64,000 bases of DNA from CANJXF01 sp043775015 (GTDB taxonomy: Bacteria; Verrucomicrobiota; Verrucomicrobiia; Limisphaerales; CANJXF01): NCBI GenBank assembly GCA_043775015.1, contig JAYVSV010000098.1, forward strand, positions 16,413-80,412, written 5' to 3'. Of the stretch, positions 1 through 9,400 are shown one piece after another. The translations under genes and the position numbers were made by a program. Position 1 is the stretch's first letter, and each line of letters starts with the position of its first letter. The notes beneath the pieces are model-generated. The model was given only the letters and a program-made list of their open reading frames with translations, did not search any database and was not told the origin of the DNA.

Positions 1-1818
1 GCTCGCGGTAGCTAGAATACGAGCGAGAAAATTCAGAGGCGCGGGCCAATTCGGTTTCAATCGCATGGCGGAACGGAGATGCTCAATGGCGTTAGGAAGC
101 TGTTTTTGGCTCGCCAGTAGAATTCCCAATTGGAAGTGCGCTTGCTCATTTGCCGGATCCAAACGGACAACCTCAGAAAACTGCTGGATAGCCTCAGCCC
201 TGCCCTGCCGAACCAGGAACAAGGCATAATTAAAATGCGCTGCGCTGTTGTCCTGCTGGAGACGAATTGCTTCTTGAAAGTGCATTTCAATCTCCTGCGG
301 TGCCCCTGACTTTTGTAACGCGACTGCTAAATTATTATGCGCTTCAGCATCTTTCGGATTCGCTTTCAATGCGGCTTGATAATGTGAAATTGCTTCCGTC
401 GTCTCACCGATTCGCGCCAGCGCGTTGGCCAGATTGTAATGGGTTTCGCCGTGGTCCGGCTTCACCTCCAACGCTGCGCGATAATGTTGGATGGATTCAG
501 CCACTTTGCCTCGTCGTCCAAGAACCACGCCGAGATTAAGGTGAGCGGTGAAATTTTTTTCCGTGACGGCCAAATCTCTTTCGAAAACCGTGACGGCGGT
601 TTTCCAATATTGAAGTTGAACCCGGGTGATCAGGACGCAGGCGCAAATCGCAACGGCTGAGAGGATGAAGGAAACTTGTTTTGCAGTTTTGGCCAGGAGT
701 TCTTGGGCGCCCCAAACCACGGCGATGAAAAGACCGATGAGCGGCACGTAGGAATAACGATCAGCCATCGATTGCGCGCCAACTTGCACCAGACCGATCA
801 CCGGGACGAGTGTTCCGAGAAACCAAAACCAACCGGTTGCGAAATAGGGACGGCGGCGGGCAGCGCGAATTGCAATTAACGTAACCAGCAGCAAAATCAT
901 CGCTGCGCCCAAACTCTGCCATAGCTCCCATTGTCTCGACGGATAGAGCACCGCGAGATCGAGCGGCCAAATCGTTTTCCAAATATATCTGCAATACGAG
1001 ACCAGCGCGTTGGCGAGGCGCGGTGCCAGTGGCAGATGGGTGAGCGGCGCGACCGCGCCCACTTGTTTTTGGGCGTAAAAAGTGATGATGCTGGAAATGA
1101 TGGAGAGCGCGAAGAATGGAATCTTTTCGTAAAGGATTCGGCGATCGAGTCGGAGCGGAGGAAATTGAATTCGTTGCAGCGGCCAAAAATCGAGGAGCAA
1201 CAATAAAAAGGGAAGCGTGACCAGCATTGGTTTCGACATCAAACCGAGCGCGAAAAAGGACAGGGCGAGCATGTAATTGGTTCGAGCAGGCGACGTTTTC
1301 GCGGTGGGTTCCGTTGTGTTCGTAAAAATTTTGGCGTAGCGAAAATAACTTCCCAGCGCGAGCATGAGAAAGAATGTGCTGAGCACATCTTTGCGCTCCG
1401 AGACCCACGCCACGGATTCGACGTGCAATGGATGCAACGCGAAGAGTGCCGCAACCACCGCGCTTCGCCACATGGCACCGGTAGCCAGCCTCAGAATAAA
1501 AAAAAGCAGCAGCGTATTTGCAATGTGAAAAAGCAGATTGGTGAGGTGATGGCCGGCCGGTTTGAGGCCGTAAATCTGGCAATCGAGCATGTGCGAAAAC
1601 CAGGTGACAGGATGCCAGTTGCCCGTCCGCCCGGATCGAAATGCCCACGCCATTCCTTCTGAAGTAATTCCGCGCTGAACGATTTTGTTTTCCGTGACGT
1701 AGTCGGGATCGTCAAAATTAATAAACTCGCTGCGGACGACCGAAAAAAAGGTTGTGAGCGTGACCAGCGCCAGAAAAAAACAAATCAGGTAAAAATGTTT
1801 TTGGTTGAGCGAATTCAT
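1..1818 (-). CDS. TMTC-like membrane protein with TPR repeats (3' end cut by window)
   Basis: The reading frame is open from the ATG at 1818 to the window edge, about 606 codons. The first ~390 residues form a polytopic membrane domain with the hallmarks of the bacterial TMTC-like family: an N-terminal helix, then FDDPDY near residue 27, NWHPVTW near residue 60, and an HPLHVESVAWVSERKD segment. The remaining ~200 residues are tetratricopeptide repeats (AESIQHYRAALEVKPD, TEAISHYQAALKANPKD). The family resembles protein O-mannosyltransferases, so a role in glycosylating exported proteins is possible but inferred. The start shares one base with the upstream ATPase stop (TGATG), so the two are probably co-translated. 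The C-terminus lies outside the window. Confidence 0.8.
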   Translation of the reverse strand, partial: MNSLNQKHFYLICFFLALVTLTTFFSVVRSEFINFDDPDYVTENKIVQRGITSEGMAWAFRSGRTGNWHPVTWFSHMLDCQIYGLKPAGHHLTNLLFHIANTLLLFFILRLATGAMWRSAVVAALFALHPLHVESVAWVSERKDVLSTFFLMLALGSYFRYAKIFTNTTEPTAKTSPARTNYMLALSFFALGLMSKPMLVTLPFLLLLLDFWPLQRIQFPPLRLDRRILYEKIPFFALSIISSIITFYAQKQVGAVAPLTHLPLAPRLANALVSYCRYIWKTIWPLDLAVLYPSRQWELWQSLGAAMILLLVTLIAIRAARRRPYFATGWFWFLGTLVPVIGLVQVGAQSMADRYSYVPLIGLFIAVVWGAQELLAKTAKQVSFILSAVAICACVLITRVQLQYWKTAVTVFERDLAVTEKNFTAHLNLGVVLGRRGKVAESIQHYRAALEVKPDHGETHYNLANALARIGETTEAISHYQAALKANPKDAEAHNNLAVALQKSGAPQEIEMHFQEAIRLQQDNSAAHFNYALFLVRQGRAEAIQQFSEVVRLDPANEQAHFQLGILLASQKQLPNAIEHLRSAMRLKPNWPAPLNFLARILATAS

Positions 1819-2795
1819 CAGCGGGCAAAAATCTGGCGAATGACATCTTCGATTGGCACCTCTTGAATATCAATGTCGCTCACGGGTAAATCGTCCAGCA
1901 GCGCTTTGCAAACGGAGATGACGCGGTCCCGTTTGACCTTGAGCTTGATGGTGTCTGAAGTTCGTTCGATGACTTCTCCATACTTGGAGAGATCGGTGTT
2001 TTGGCAATTCGTCGCAGCGCCACAGGAAATGGTGACCAACTTTGAATCCGCAAACCGGTCGAGAATTTCACTGAGCCGGCCATCGAAGAAAATGGTTCCC
2101 TTATCAATGATGATCACGCGCTGACATAATTCCTGGATGTCAGCCATGTAGTGACTCGTCAGCAGAATGGTGGTTTTTTTGGTGGCATTATGATTGCGCA
2201 AAAATTCGCGGACTGTTTTCTGTGAAATGACATCCAGGCCAATCGTGGGTTCGTCGAGAAAAAGCACTTTCGGTTGGTGAAGCAGCGCGGCGATTAACTC
2301 CATTTTCATTCGCTCGCCGAGAGAGAGTTCGCGAACGTTTACGTCCAGTTTGTCTTTTACGTCCAGCAATTCCGTTAATTCACTCACAGTCCGCTTGAAT
2401 AGCTTTTCGTCGATGCCGTAAATTTTGCTGTTGAGCTCGAGTGATTCGCGCGCAGGCAGATCCCACCAGAGTTGATTTTTTTGGCCGAGGAGCAGGGCGA
2501 ATTGCCGACGATAACCGTCATCACGTTCCCATGGCACATAACCGAGAACGCGCGTCGAACCGCCGGTCGGGTAAAGTAAACCGGACAACATTTTGAGGGT
2601 GGTCGTTTTACCTGCGCCATTGGGTCCCAGAAAACCGACCAACTCACCTTCTTCAACGCTGAAATTAACGTCTTTGACGGCGAGGGTTTGTTCGTATTTG
2701 CGGTGAAACAACCCGCGCACTGCGCCCATGAACCCAGGTTGCTTTTTGTAAGTGCGAAATGCTTTTGTCAGCCCCTGAACTTCGATGAGCGGCAT
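1818..2795 (-). CDS. ABC-2 type transporter ATP-binding protein
   Basis: This 325-residue nucleotide-binding subunit has Walker A GPNGAGKTTT near residues 57-66, the signature LSLGE near 157-161 and Walker B VLFLDEP near 177-183, followed by the H-loop region (LLTSHYMADI). The extended N-terminus before the first strand and the QLWWDLP segment are typical of ATPases that work with ABC-2 (DUF990-like) permeases, often for polysaccharide or drug export. No permease gene is visible; the next gene downstream is the TPR membrane protein, so the partner may lie beyond the left edge. The substrate cannot be read from the sequence. A 28-bp inverted repeat separates it from dnaA. Confidence 0.88.
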   Translation of the reverse strand: MPLIEVQGLTKAFRTYKKQPGFMGAVRGLFHRKYEQTLAVKDVNFSVEEGELVGFLGPNGAGKTTTLKMLSGLLYPTGGSTRVLGYVPWERDDGYRRQFALLLGQKNQLWWDLPARESLELNSKIYGIDEKLFKRTVSELTELLDVKDKLDVNVRELSLGERMKMELIAALLHQPKVLFLDEPTIGLDVISQKTVREFLRNHNATKKTTILLTSHYMADIQELCQRVIIIDKGTIFFDGRLSEILDRFADSKLVTISCGAATNCQNTDLSKYGEVIERTSDTIKLKVKRDRVISVCKALLDDLPVSDIDIQEVPIEDVIRQIFAR

Positions 2796-2815
2796 AATTT
2801 ATAGAAGAGAATCAT

Positions 2816-2843
2816 AAAATTCACAAAAAGCTTTGTGAATTTT
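2816..2843 (-). terminator. AT-rich inverted repeat between dnaA and the ABC ATPase gene
   Basis: Two perfect 12-base arms (AAAATTCACAAA and TTTGTGAATTTT) surround a 4-base loop. The element lies just downstream of the dnaA stop. The T-tract on the minus strand is short (TTTT), so it is at best a weak intrinsic terminator for dnaA. A protein-binding palindrome, for example a repressor of the ABC gene that starts 20 bases away, is an alternative. Confidence 0.45.
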
Positions 2844-2872
2844 TCACCTCTAGCGCGAATGAGTTGCGTGAT

Positions 2873-4234
2873 TTATCGCAGCAATTGCTTTTCCAGATAG
2901 CTGACGACCTGGCGCACGTTGGAATCGACTTCCATCCGGCCTTTCACCAAGCGGCAGGCGTGCAAAACAGTTCCGTGATCACGTCCACCAAACGCTTCGC
3001 CAATGGTGTTGAGTGAACTTTCGGTCATCTGCCGGGCAAGGAACATCGCGATTTGTCGGGGAAACGCGATGTTTTCTGGACGGCGTTTGCTCGTCATGTC
3101 AGCAAGGCGAATATCAAAATGTTCGGCCACGCGTTTCTGAATGACATCTATATTGATGGTGAATCGGCCTTCTTCGTGGAGAACTTCGCGGAGCAATCCT
3201 TCGATCATTTCCAGCGTTAATCTTTTTCCGGTCAACGAGGCGTAAGAAGCGACGCGGATCAATGCGCCTTCCAACCGACGAATGTTGGTGCGGATGCGAT
3301 GGCCGAGGAAATTTATAATTTCTTCCGGCAAATCAACACCCATCGCGGCGGCTTTTTTGCGCAAAATGGCCAGACGCGTTTCCACATCAGGCGGTTGCAT
3401 GTCGGTGACCAAACCCCATTCGAAACGGGAGACGAGGCGATGCTCCAGATTTTGAATTTCACTAGCCGGTCGATCGCAGGTCAAAACGATCTGTTTGTGG
3501 GCTTCATGCAAGGCGTTGAACGTGTGGAAAAACTCTTCCTGAATGCGTTCTTTACCAGCGAGAAATTGGATGTCGTCGATCAGGAGAACATCGGTCTGGC
3601 GATATTTTTTTCGGAATCGAACGAGTTGGTTATTTTGAATGGCGTCGATGTATTCGTTGGTAAATTTCTCAGAGGAAACATAGGCAACTCGCGCCGTTTT
3701 TTTGTGGGCAGTGACGTATTGGCCAATCGCGTGCAGTAAATGAGTTTTGCCCAAACCAACGCCGCCGTAGAGAAAGAGGGGATTATACGATTTACCCGGT
3801 GCCTGCGCGACCGCCATTGCCGCGGCGTGCGCGTGATTGTTGGTCTCGCCGACGACAAATGTTTCGAACGTATTCTTCGGGTTGAGAACCAGTTCGCGGT
3901 TCAGTGCCGCGCTCCGTTCCGCTTGGTCGGAGTCGAGTTTCGCTTTGCTCTTCGGCAGAACGGGTTCGCTGGAAATTGATGTGCCCGAGCCGACTTGGAA
4001 TTTAACTTCGAGTGGCTGACCAGAACTATGGAGCAGAACGTCGCGAATCAATCCGAGGTAATTGTCTTTGAGCCAAACTTCGCAAAAATCGTTGCTGACT
4101 TCCAAGGTGATAACCTCGCCGTTCAACGCGGTGGCGCGGACCGGCATGAACCAAAGGTTGTAGATATCGGCGTTGAGCATCGTGCGAAGCATCTGCTGCG
4201 CGCCGGTCCAAATTTTTTCTGCGGAGACTTGCAT
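2873..4234 (-). CDS. dnaA: Chromosomal replication initiator protein DnaA
   Basis: DnaA opens the replication origin and loads the helicase. The 453-residue frame shows the N-terminal DnaB-interaction domain, a linker, the AAA+ domain with Walker A GGVGLGKTHLL and Walker B LLIDDIQFLAG, and the C-terminal duplex-binding domain with the DnaA signature (GGRDHGTVLHACRLV). A GTG at 4261 would add nine residues. I prefer the ATG at 4234 because the protein then begins MQVSAEKIW, close to other DnaA N-termini. dnaN does not follow; the gene stands alone between glnB and the ABC gene. DnaA-box-like sites occur upstream and at the start region, consistent with autoregulation. Confidence 0.97.
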   Translation of the reverse strand: MQVSAEKIWTGAQQMLRTMLNADIYNLWFMPVRATALNGEVITLEVSNDFCEVWLKDNYLGLIRDVLLHSSGQPLEVKFQVGSGTSISSEPVLPKSKAKLDSDQAERSAALNRELVLNPKNTFETFVVGETNNHAHAAAMAVAQAPGKSYNPLFLYGGVGLGKTHLLHAIGQYVTAHKKTARVAYVSSEKFTNEYIDAIQNNQLVRFRKKYRQTDVLLIDDIQFLAGKERIQEEFFHTFNALHEAHKQIVLTCDRPASEIQNLEHRLVSRFEWGLVTDMQPPDVETRLAILRKKAAAMGVDLPEEIINFLGHRIRTNIRRLEGALIRVASYASLTGKRLTLEMIEGLLREVLHEEGRFTINIDVIQKRVAEHFDIRLADMTSKRRPENIAFPRQIAMFLARQMTESSLNTIGEAFGGRDHGTVLHACRLVKGRMEVDSNVRQVVSYLEKQLLR

Positions 4235-4253
4235 TATGATTTCTTGCCCTACT

Positions 4254-4555
4254 TTATTCACCGGGCAACGTGCGTGCCCTTTAAAATCAATTGTTTGTTG
4301 CGGTTTTCGGTGATTTTCATCGGTTTAACTGTGTCAAACATAGTTAATAATGAATCGCTCCGGAAAATTTGTTTTTAATTGTTTGTAAACACTTCTAAAA
4401 AAGGCACTTGTAACTTCCATAAAATGGTTGCCTTAAGATTGCTTCATCAAATTCTAAACTTCATTTGTCCGCCCGTTTTGAGCGGGAGTGTTGTATGCAA
4501 TGCGAACGGCAGTGACGAGGACAACATATTAACTTTTATTCACGACTTATTCACA
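4254..4555. promoter_or_regulatory. dnaA upstream region with DnaA-box-like sites; possible oriC
   Basis: The AT-rich gap between dnaA and glnB carries three same-orientation matches to the DnaA box TTWTNCACA: TTATTCACA at 4547-4555 (perfect), TTATTCACG at 4536-4544 and TTATTCACC at 4254-4262 (one mismatch each). The first two are 11 bases apart start to start, about one helical turn. The stretch also has long A/T runs suited to unwinding. The function could be origin, dnaA autoregulation or both. No other recognisable element was seen in 4262-4678. Confidence 0.45.
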
Positions 4556-4678
4556 CCGCTAATCCCCTTTAAAATCGGGCTTTTCATTATATTTTGTCCA
4601 GTTGGTTGACTGAATAAAACCACTTTCGTTAATAACTTTTTCGATACGTGATCTTTCCTGTTCTTGCGAGAGTTGCGC

Positions 4679-5017
4679 CTATACAGCTTGCTCGCCGGTT
4701 TCTGCTGTGCGAATGCGTATCACATTTTCAATCGGGCTGACAAAAACTTTGCCGTCGCCAATTTTTCCGGTCTTCGCGGCCTTGACGATGGCGTCCACTG
4801 CGGCCGTCACCATGTTATCCGGAAGAACGACTTCGATTTTAATCTTGGGAAGAAAATCGACGGTGTATTCGCTACCGCGATAAATTTCGGTGTGACCTTT
4901 TTGGCGGCCGAATCCTTTTACCTCGGTCACCGTCATTCCCTCTACTCCAAGAGAGGCGAGCGCTTCTTTTACCTCTTCGAGTTTGAAGGGCTTAATGATG
5001 GCGTCGATTTTTTTCAT
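4679..5017 (-). CDS. glnB: Nitrogen regulatory protein PII
   Basis: PII trimers sense 2-oxoglutarate, ATP/ADP and glutamine status and control ammonium transport and assimilation. From the ATG at 5017 the product is 112 residues, the standard length. It begins MKKIDAIIKPFKLEEVKEAL, carries the T-loop with Tyr51 in GSEYTVDF (the uridylylation site in proteobacterial GlnB) and ends with the conserved DGKVFVSPIENVIRIRT segment. A longer frame from 5077 adds 20 atypical residues and is rejected; GAAGA precedes the chosen ATG. No amtB or glnA is adjacent, so GlnB and GlnK cannot be separated by context. Confidence 0.95.
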   Translation of the reverse strand: MKKIDAIIKPFKLEEVKEALASLGVEGMTVTEVKGFGRQKGHTEIYRGSEYTVDFLPKIKIEVVLPDNMVTAAVDAIVKAAKTGKIGDGKVFVSPIENVIRIRTAETGEQAV

Positions 5018-5186
5018 TCTTCGTTCGGTTTGCGGATAGTAACAATGGAAGCGGGGGTGTAAACATGAAAACTTCATTTTGGAAATTTATAAAAATTACA
5101 GTTGTATTCACTAAAAAATCAGTCGCGGAAGATCATTCGTAAACCTTATCTGCCTTTATTATTTCTATAATACTTTTAAAACGCGC

Positions 5187-5215
5187 TTGACGTAAATTAG
5201 GGGCGATGATTAACT
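5187..5215 (+). promoter_or_regulatory. Sigma70-like promoter for candidate small RNA
   Basis: TTGACG (5187-5192) and TTAACT (5210-5215) are separated by 17 bases and point into a non-coding stretch that ends in a strong + strand terminator. An exact TATAAT at 5166-5171 is an alternative -10 with a poor -35. Confidence 0.4.
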
Positions 5216-5221
5216 GTTTTC

Positions 5222-5392
5222 AGATTACGCAACTGAATTTCGGGCAAGTTAAAATTGTTCTTTCTGCCCATTGTTTTCGGCCGCTGCTCAGTACAGGTAC
5301 GCGACCGGATATCTACGTGATCCACATTTGTACTAAATTCGAAAATTCCCCGGGCTTCTCAGTCATCCCCTGACTGCTTAGCCCGGTTTTTT
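5222..5392 (+). ncRNA. Candidate structured small RNA (unassigned)
   Basis: There is no + strand gene here, yet a promoter-like pair precedes and a strong intrinsic terminator ends a ~170-nt stretch. The neighbours on both sides are transcribed from the other strand. Complementary segments suggest folding: GGGCA with TGCCC (about 5242-5270), AGTACA with TGTACT (about 5290-5332), and an inner GGAT/ATCC. I do not recognise 6S, SRP, RNase P or tmRNA signatures, although the size would suit 6S RNA. The 5' end is inferred from the promoter position. Confidence 0.4.
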
Positions 5393-5397
5393 TATTT
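5350..5397 (+). terminator. Strong intrinsic terminator
   Basis: CCGGGC (5350-5355) pairs with GCCCGG (5381-5386), and an inner CAGTCA/TGACTG pair stacks above it around a TCCCC loop. A run of seven T follows on the + strand. On the minus strand the following T-run is weak, so it mainly serves a + strand transcript; it may also end the amidohydrolase mRNA. Confidence 0.75.
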
Positions 5398-6390
5398 ATT
5401 TGGGATGCGCAACAATTGATTGATCCGCACGAAACTTTCCTTGGAGAATCCCATCGCTTTTTTCAACTGGTAATCTCGTTCCAAAACATTCGGGTGACGG
5501 TCCCAAGTTTTCATATCTTGATACGGCAACAGTCCGCGCATCCATGCCCACCTTCCATAAACGGGCACCGGAAAATCACTCCCGTGCAACATGCGATCCG
5601 AGAGCGATTCATGCAGGCAAAGAGGAATGCGGCGTCCTCGAACCGGAGTGTTGAATGCGCTGTTATCAGCGTAAAGTCGCGGATGACGGCGCGTCATATC
5701 AGCAAAAACCGCAAAGTAATCACGATCAAAGAACCCGCTTTTCGTTCCTGCATGTGCGGCGATGACCGTTACACCGCACTGGAGAGGCAATTCCAAAGTT
5801 CGCGGATCGGCGAATTCCTTGCGCACCACTGGAACCGTATGCTCGCCTCCCGTATGGGCGAGCAAGGGAAGGCCCGCTTCGGCCATGCGTTCCCAGAAAC
5901 GGGTGTAGCGGCGGTCATTGCAATCAATATTTTGGCAGTTCGGCAGGCATTTCATCATCACGGCACCGTCGGCGAGGCATCGTTCCAATTCTTCCAACGC
6001 ATCGGGACGGGCTGGATGAATCGAAACTGCGGGCAGAAATTCCTTGTGCTCGCGAGCCAATTTCAAAACGTAATCGTTCGGGACGTAGAGCGAGCCGATT
6101 CCTTCCAAAACGCGGCCATTCTCATCCCGAACTTCTTCGTGCGCCAGAATGACGACTTGCTCGAAAGAAGAACTGCGAACCAGTTCCAGCAGACGATTGA
6201 TGTAGAGTTGATCCAGGTCGCCAGCCAACGTGCTCACGGGGAGACCAATATGCCGCAGCATAAATGCCGCGAGCAGCCGATGCCATCCAGTCACTCTCAT
6301 CCGACAGCCGGTTCCGCCCGTGCCGTTTCCCACGATATGCACATGCATATCGATCGGTTTCGCCTTCGTTGCTTCAGTTTTCACTTCCAT
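5392..6390 (-). CDS. Amidohydrolase-family metal-dependent hydrolase
   Basis: The 332-residue cytoplasmic protein fits the amidohydrolase_2 TIM-barrel family. It has the metal-binding HxH in DMHVHIVG near residue 16, later His candidates in LLAHTGGEHT and VIAAHAGT, and the catalytic Asp in LLHGSDFPVP near residue 270. Members include decarboxylases and hydrolases, and the substrate cannot be told. There is no signal peptide. The gene is divergent from the dehydrogenase/cytochrome at 6445, with 54 bases between them for both promoters. Confidence 0.85.
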   Translation of the reverse strand: MEVKTEATKAKPIDMHVHIVGNGTGGTGCRMRVTGWHRLLAAFMLRHIGLPVSTLAGDLDQLYINRLLELVRSSSFEQVVILAHEEVRDENGRVLEGIGSLYVPNDYVLKLAREHKEFLPAVSIHPARPDALEELERCLADGAVMMKCLPNCQNIDCNDRRYTRFWERMAEAGLPLLAHTGGEHTVPVVRKEFADPRTLELPLQCGVTVIAAHAGTKSGFFDRDYFAVFADMTRRHPRLYADNSAFNTPVRGRRIPLCLHESLSDRMLHGSDFPVPVYGRWAWMRGLLPYQDMKTWDRHPNVLERDYQLKKAMGFSKESFVRINQLLRIPNK

Positions 6391-6444
6391 TTTGATTTAT
6401 GTTCGCCTTCGGAAATTTTATGAAATATAGGTGACTGCCATTCA

Positions 6445-9400
6445 ATGAAACCAGATTCTATTTTAGCCCGGGCGCTTTTCGCCGCCTTTGTTCTCTCTGC
6501 CATTTCGGTCATGGCGGATGAAAATCCTTTCGCCGACATCATTCGCAAAACCGAGCCGCTCGCTCCGGCCGAAGAACAAAAACAGTTCCATTTGCCGCCC
6601 GGTTTCGAAATCCAACTCGTCGCCGCCGAACCGGAAATCGCCAAACCAATGAACATGGCGTTCGACAACAAGGGGCGTTTGTGGATCACGCAATCGCGCG
6701 AATACCCATTTCCCGCGCCTTTGGGTAAAGGCCGCGATGCCATCCAGGTTTTAGAAAATTTCAACGCCAATGGTCGCGCGGAAAAAATTTCCACGTTCGT
6801 CACCGGCTTGAATATTCCGATTGGACTCTATCCGTATCGCAACGGAGTAATCGCATTCAGCATTCCGAACATTTCATATTACGAAGACACGAACGATGAT
6901 GGCCGGGCGGACAAAACCAATTTTCTCTTTGGCCCGGTTGGATTTGATCGTGACACCCACGGTATGACCAGCGCGTTTCGTCGCGGCTACGATGGCTGGC
7001 TTTACGCGTGTCACGGTTTTAACAACAACACGACCCTTACCGGCAAAGACGGCAGTTCCATCACGATGAATTCCGGCAACACCTATCGCATGCGGCTCGA
7101 CGGTTCGCGTGTGGAACAATTCACGCACGGTCAGGTGAATCCATTTGGCCTCGCCTTCGATCCGCTCGGCAATTTGTATTCGGCCGATTGCCATAGTTCG
7201 CCGATTTATCAACTGATTCGTAACGCATATTATCCGAGCTTCGGCAAGCCGCACGACGGTCTCGGCTTCGCCCCCACCATGATGGACCACTCGCACGGCT
7301 CCACTGCGATTGGCGGAATCGCTTATTATGCTGACACGCAATTTCCGGAGGCGTTCCGCAAAAACCTTTTCGTTGGCAACGTGATGACTTGTCGGATTAA
7401 TCGCGATTCCATCATGGAACATGGCGCAACTTGGCGCGCCAAAGAAGAACCCGATTTCCTGAGTTCTGATGATCCTTGGTTTCGCCCGGTCGATTTGCAA
7501 CTCGGGCCGGACGGCGCGATTTACGTCGCCGATTTTTACAATCGCATCATTGGTCACTACGAAGTGCCGCTCGATAATCCAGGCCGCGATCGCGATCGCG
7601 GACGCATCTGGCGGATTGTTTATCGCGGCACCAATGCAGTGCAAAAATTTGTCGCGCAAAATCCCAAACTGCGCGACGACAAAGCGTCCACCGCCGATCT
7701 GATCAAAGAATTAGGCCACGCCAACATTACCCGCCGCATGCTGGCCACGAGCGAATTGACCGATCGAGTCGGCGCATCGGCCATCAAGCCGCTGGAGAAA
7801 ACCGTTTTGAAATCGACGAACGCATTTCAAAAACTACAAGCGCTTTGGGCGTTGCAACGGCTCGGCAGCAAAAATGAAAAAGTTCTGAATCACGCGGCCA
7901 ACGATGCTGCGGTCGAAGTTCGCGTGCATGCGATGCGAATCATGGGTGAAGCAGCGGAATGGAATCCTGCTCGACAAAAACTCGCGCTCGCCGCTCTGCA
8001 TGATTCTGATCCGTTGGTGCGGCGCGCGGCTTGCGAAGCACTTGGATTGCACCCGGATTTCGCGCACATCCAGCCGATGCTCGACGCACGTGCGCAAATT
8101 GAAGCCGAGGACACCCATTCGATGCACGTCTCGCGCATGGCGTTGCGCAATCAATTTATTGCCGCAGAAATTTTTCAGCGCGTGCAAGATTTAAATCCAA
8201 GCGAAAAGGAGGCTCGCGCCATCGCAGAGGTCGCGCTGGGTGTGACCAATGCGGGCGCGGCAGATTTTCTCCTGGCGTATATTCAAAAATTCCAGAACGA
8301 AGACCGCGAGAAGCTGAATTTATTCTTGCGCCACATCGCGCGCTACGCTCAGTCCGATTCAGAAAAACTCGCGGCCTTCACTGAAAACAAATTCGCTGAC
8401 GACCTCGATTTTCAATTCGTATTGTTCAAATCGATCCAGGAAGGGGCCGCGCAGCGCGGACGCGAACTTTCCAAGGCGACTCGCGATTGGGGCGCCCGCC
8501 TCGCGGACAAGTTGCTTGCGTCGGCGGACAAGAATTCGCTCGAATGGCGAAACATGCCGATTCCTGGCAACGACACGACCAACCCGTGGTTTGTGCAACG
8601 CCGCATGGCCGCTGACAAAAAAGGGGGGCAATTCATTTGCAGCCTGCCGCCCGATGGCGAAAAACTGACCGGTGTTCTGCGCTCCAAGTCGTTCACCATT
8701 CCGAAGTCGTTGCGATTTTATCTTGCGGGTCACGATGGTTTTCCTGACCAGCCGATGCGCAACAAAAATTTTGTTCGCCTGCGTGATGAGGCCACTCAGA
8801 AAATTCTGGCAAGCGCGGTGCCGCCCCGAAATGACATTGCGCAAATCGTGACCTGGGATCTTAGCGCGGTGGCCGGCCAGAAAGGATTTCTCGAACTCGT
8901 CGATGGAAATACCGGCACCGCTTTCGCCTGGCTCGCTTTTGGGCGATTGGTCCCATCCGTCGTTTCGGTTACGAACATGAGCAACCAGGTCGAGCAGCGC
9001 CAGCAGGCCGCGGCGGAACTGGCCGCGTCGTTTCACCTCGGCAAACTGGAACCGCAACTCGCGCAAATTCTCCGCGACGAAACCGCCGATGTCGCAACAC
9101 GATCTGCCGCCGCCCATGGTTTGGCCGTGCTCAACCCAACGGCGCACGTGGCTGAATTTGGAAATGTTTTGCAGGAAGGCACCGCACCAGGAAAGTTGCG
9201 CGATCAACTGGCGCAGGTTTTGTCCGACATTAATTCCGCCGATGCGCGAAAAATTTTGATCGAAACGTTGCCGAATTCCCCTTCGACTTTGCAATCGAAA
9301 ATCAGTCTCTCTCTCGCCAGCAGCGCCGATGGCGCGGAAGCGCTGTTGTCGTTGGCCGAGCAGGGGAAAGTTTCCGCGCGCCTGCTGCAGGAAAGTGCCG

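Noticed and set aside
761..1648. 295-codon minus-strand frame inside the TPR membrane protein gene
   Set aside because: Arg/His-rich composition without motifs; the overlapping edge-to-1818 frame has clear TMTC/TPR features.
4379..4609. 76-codon + strand frame between dnaA and glnB
   Set aside because: No ribosome-binding site or motif; it lies in the AT-rich DnaA-box region.
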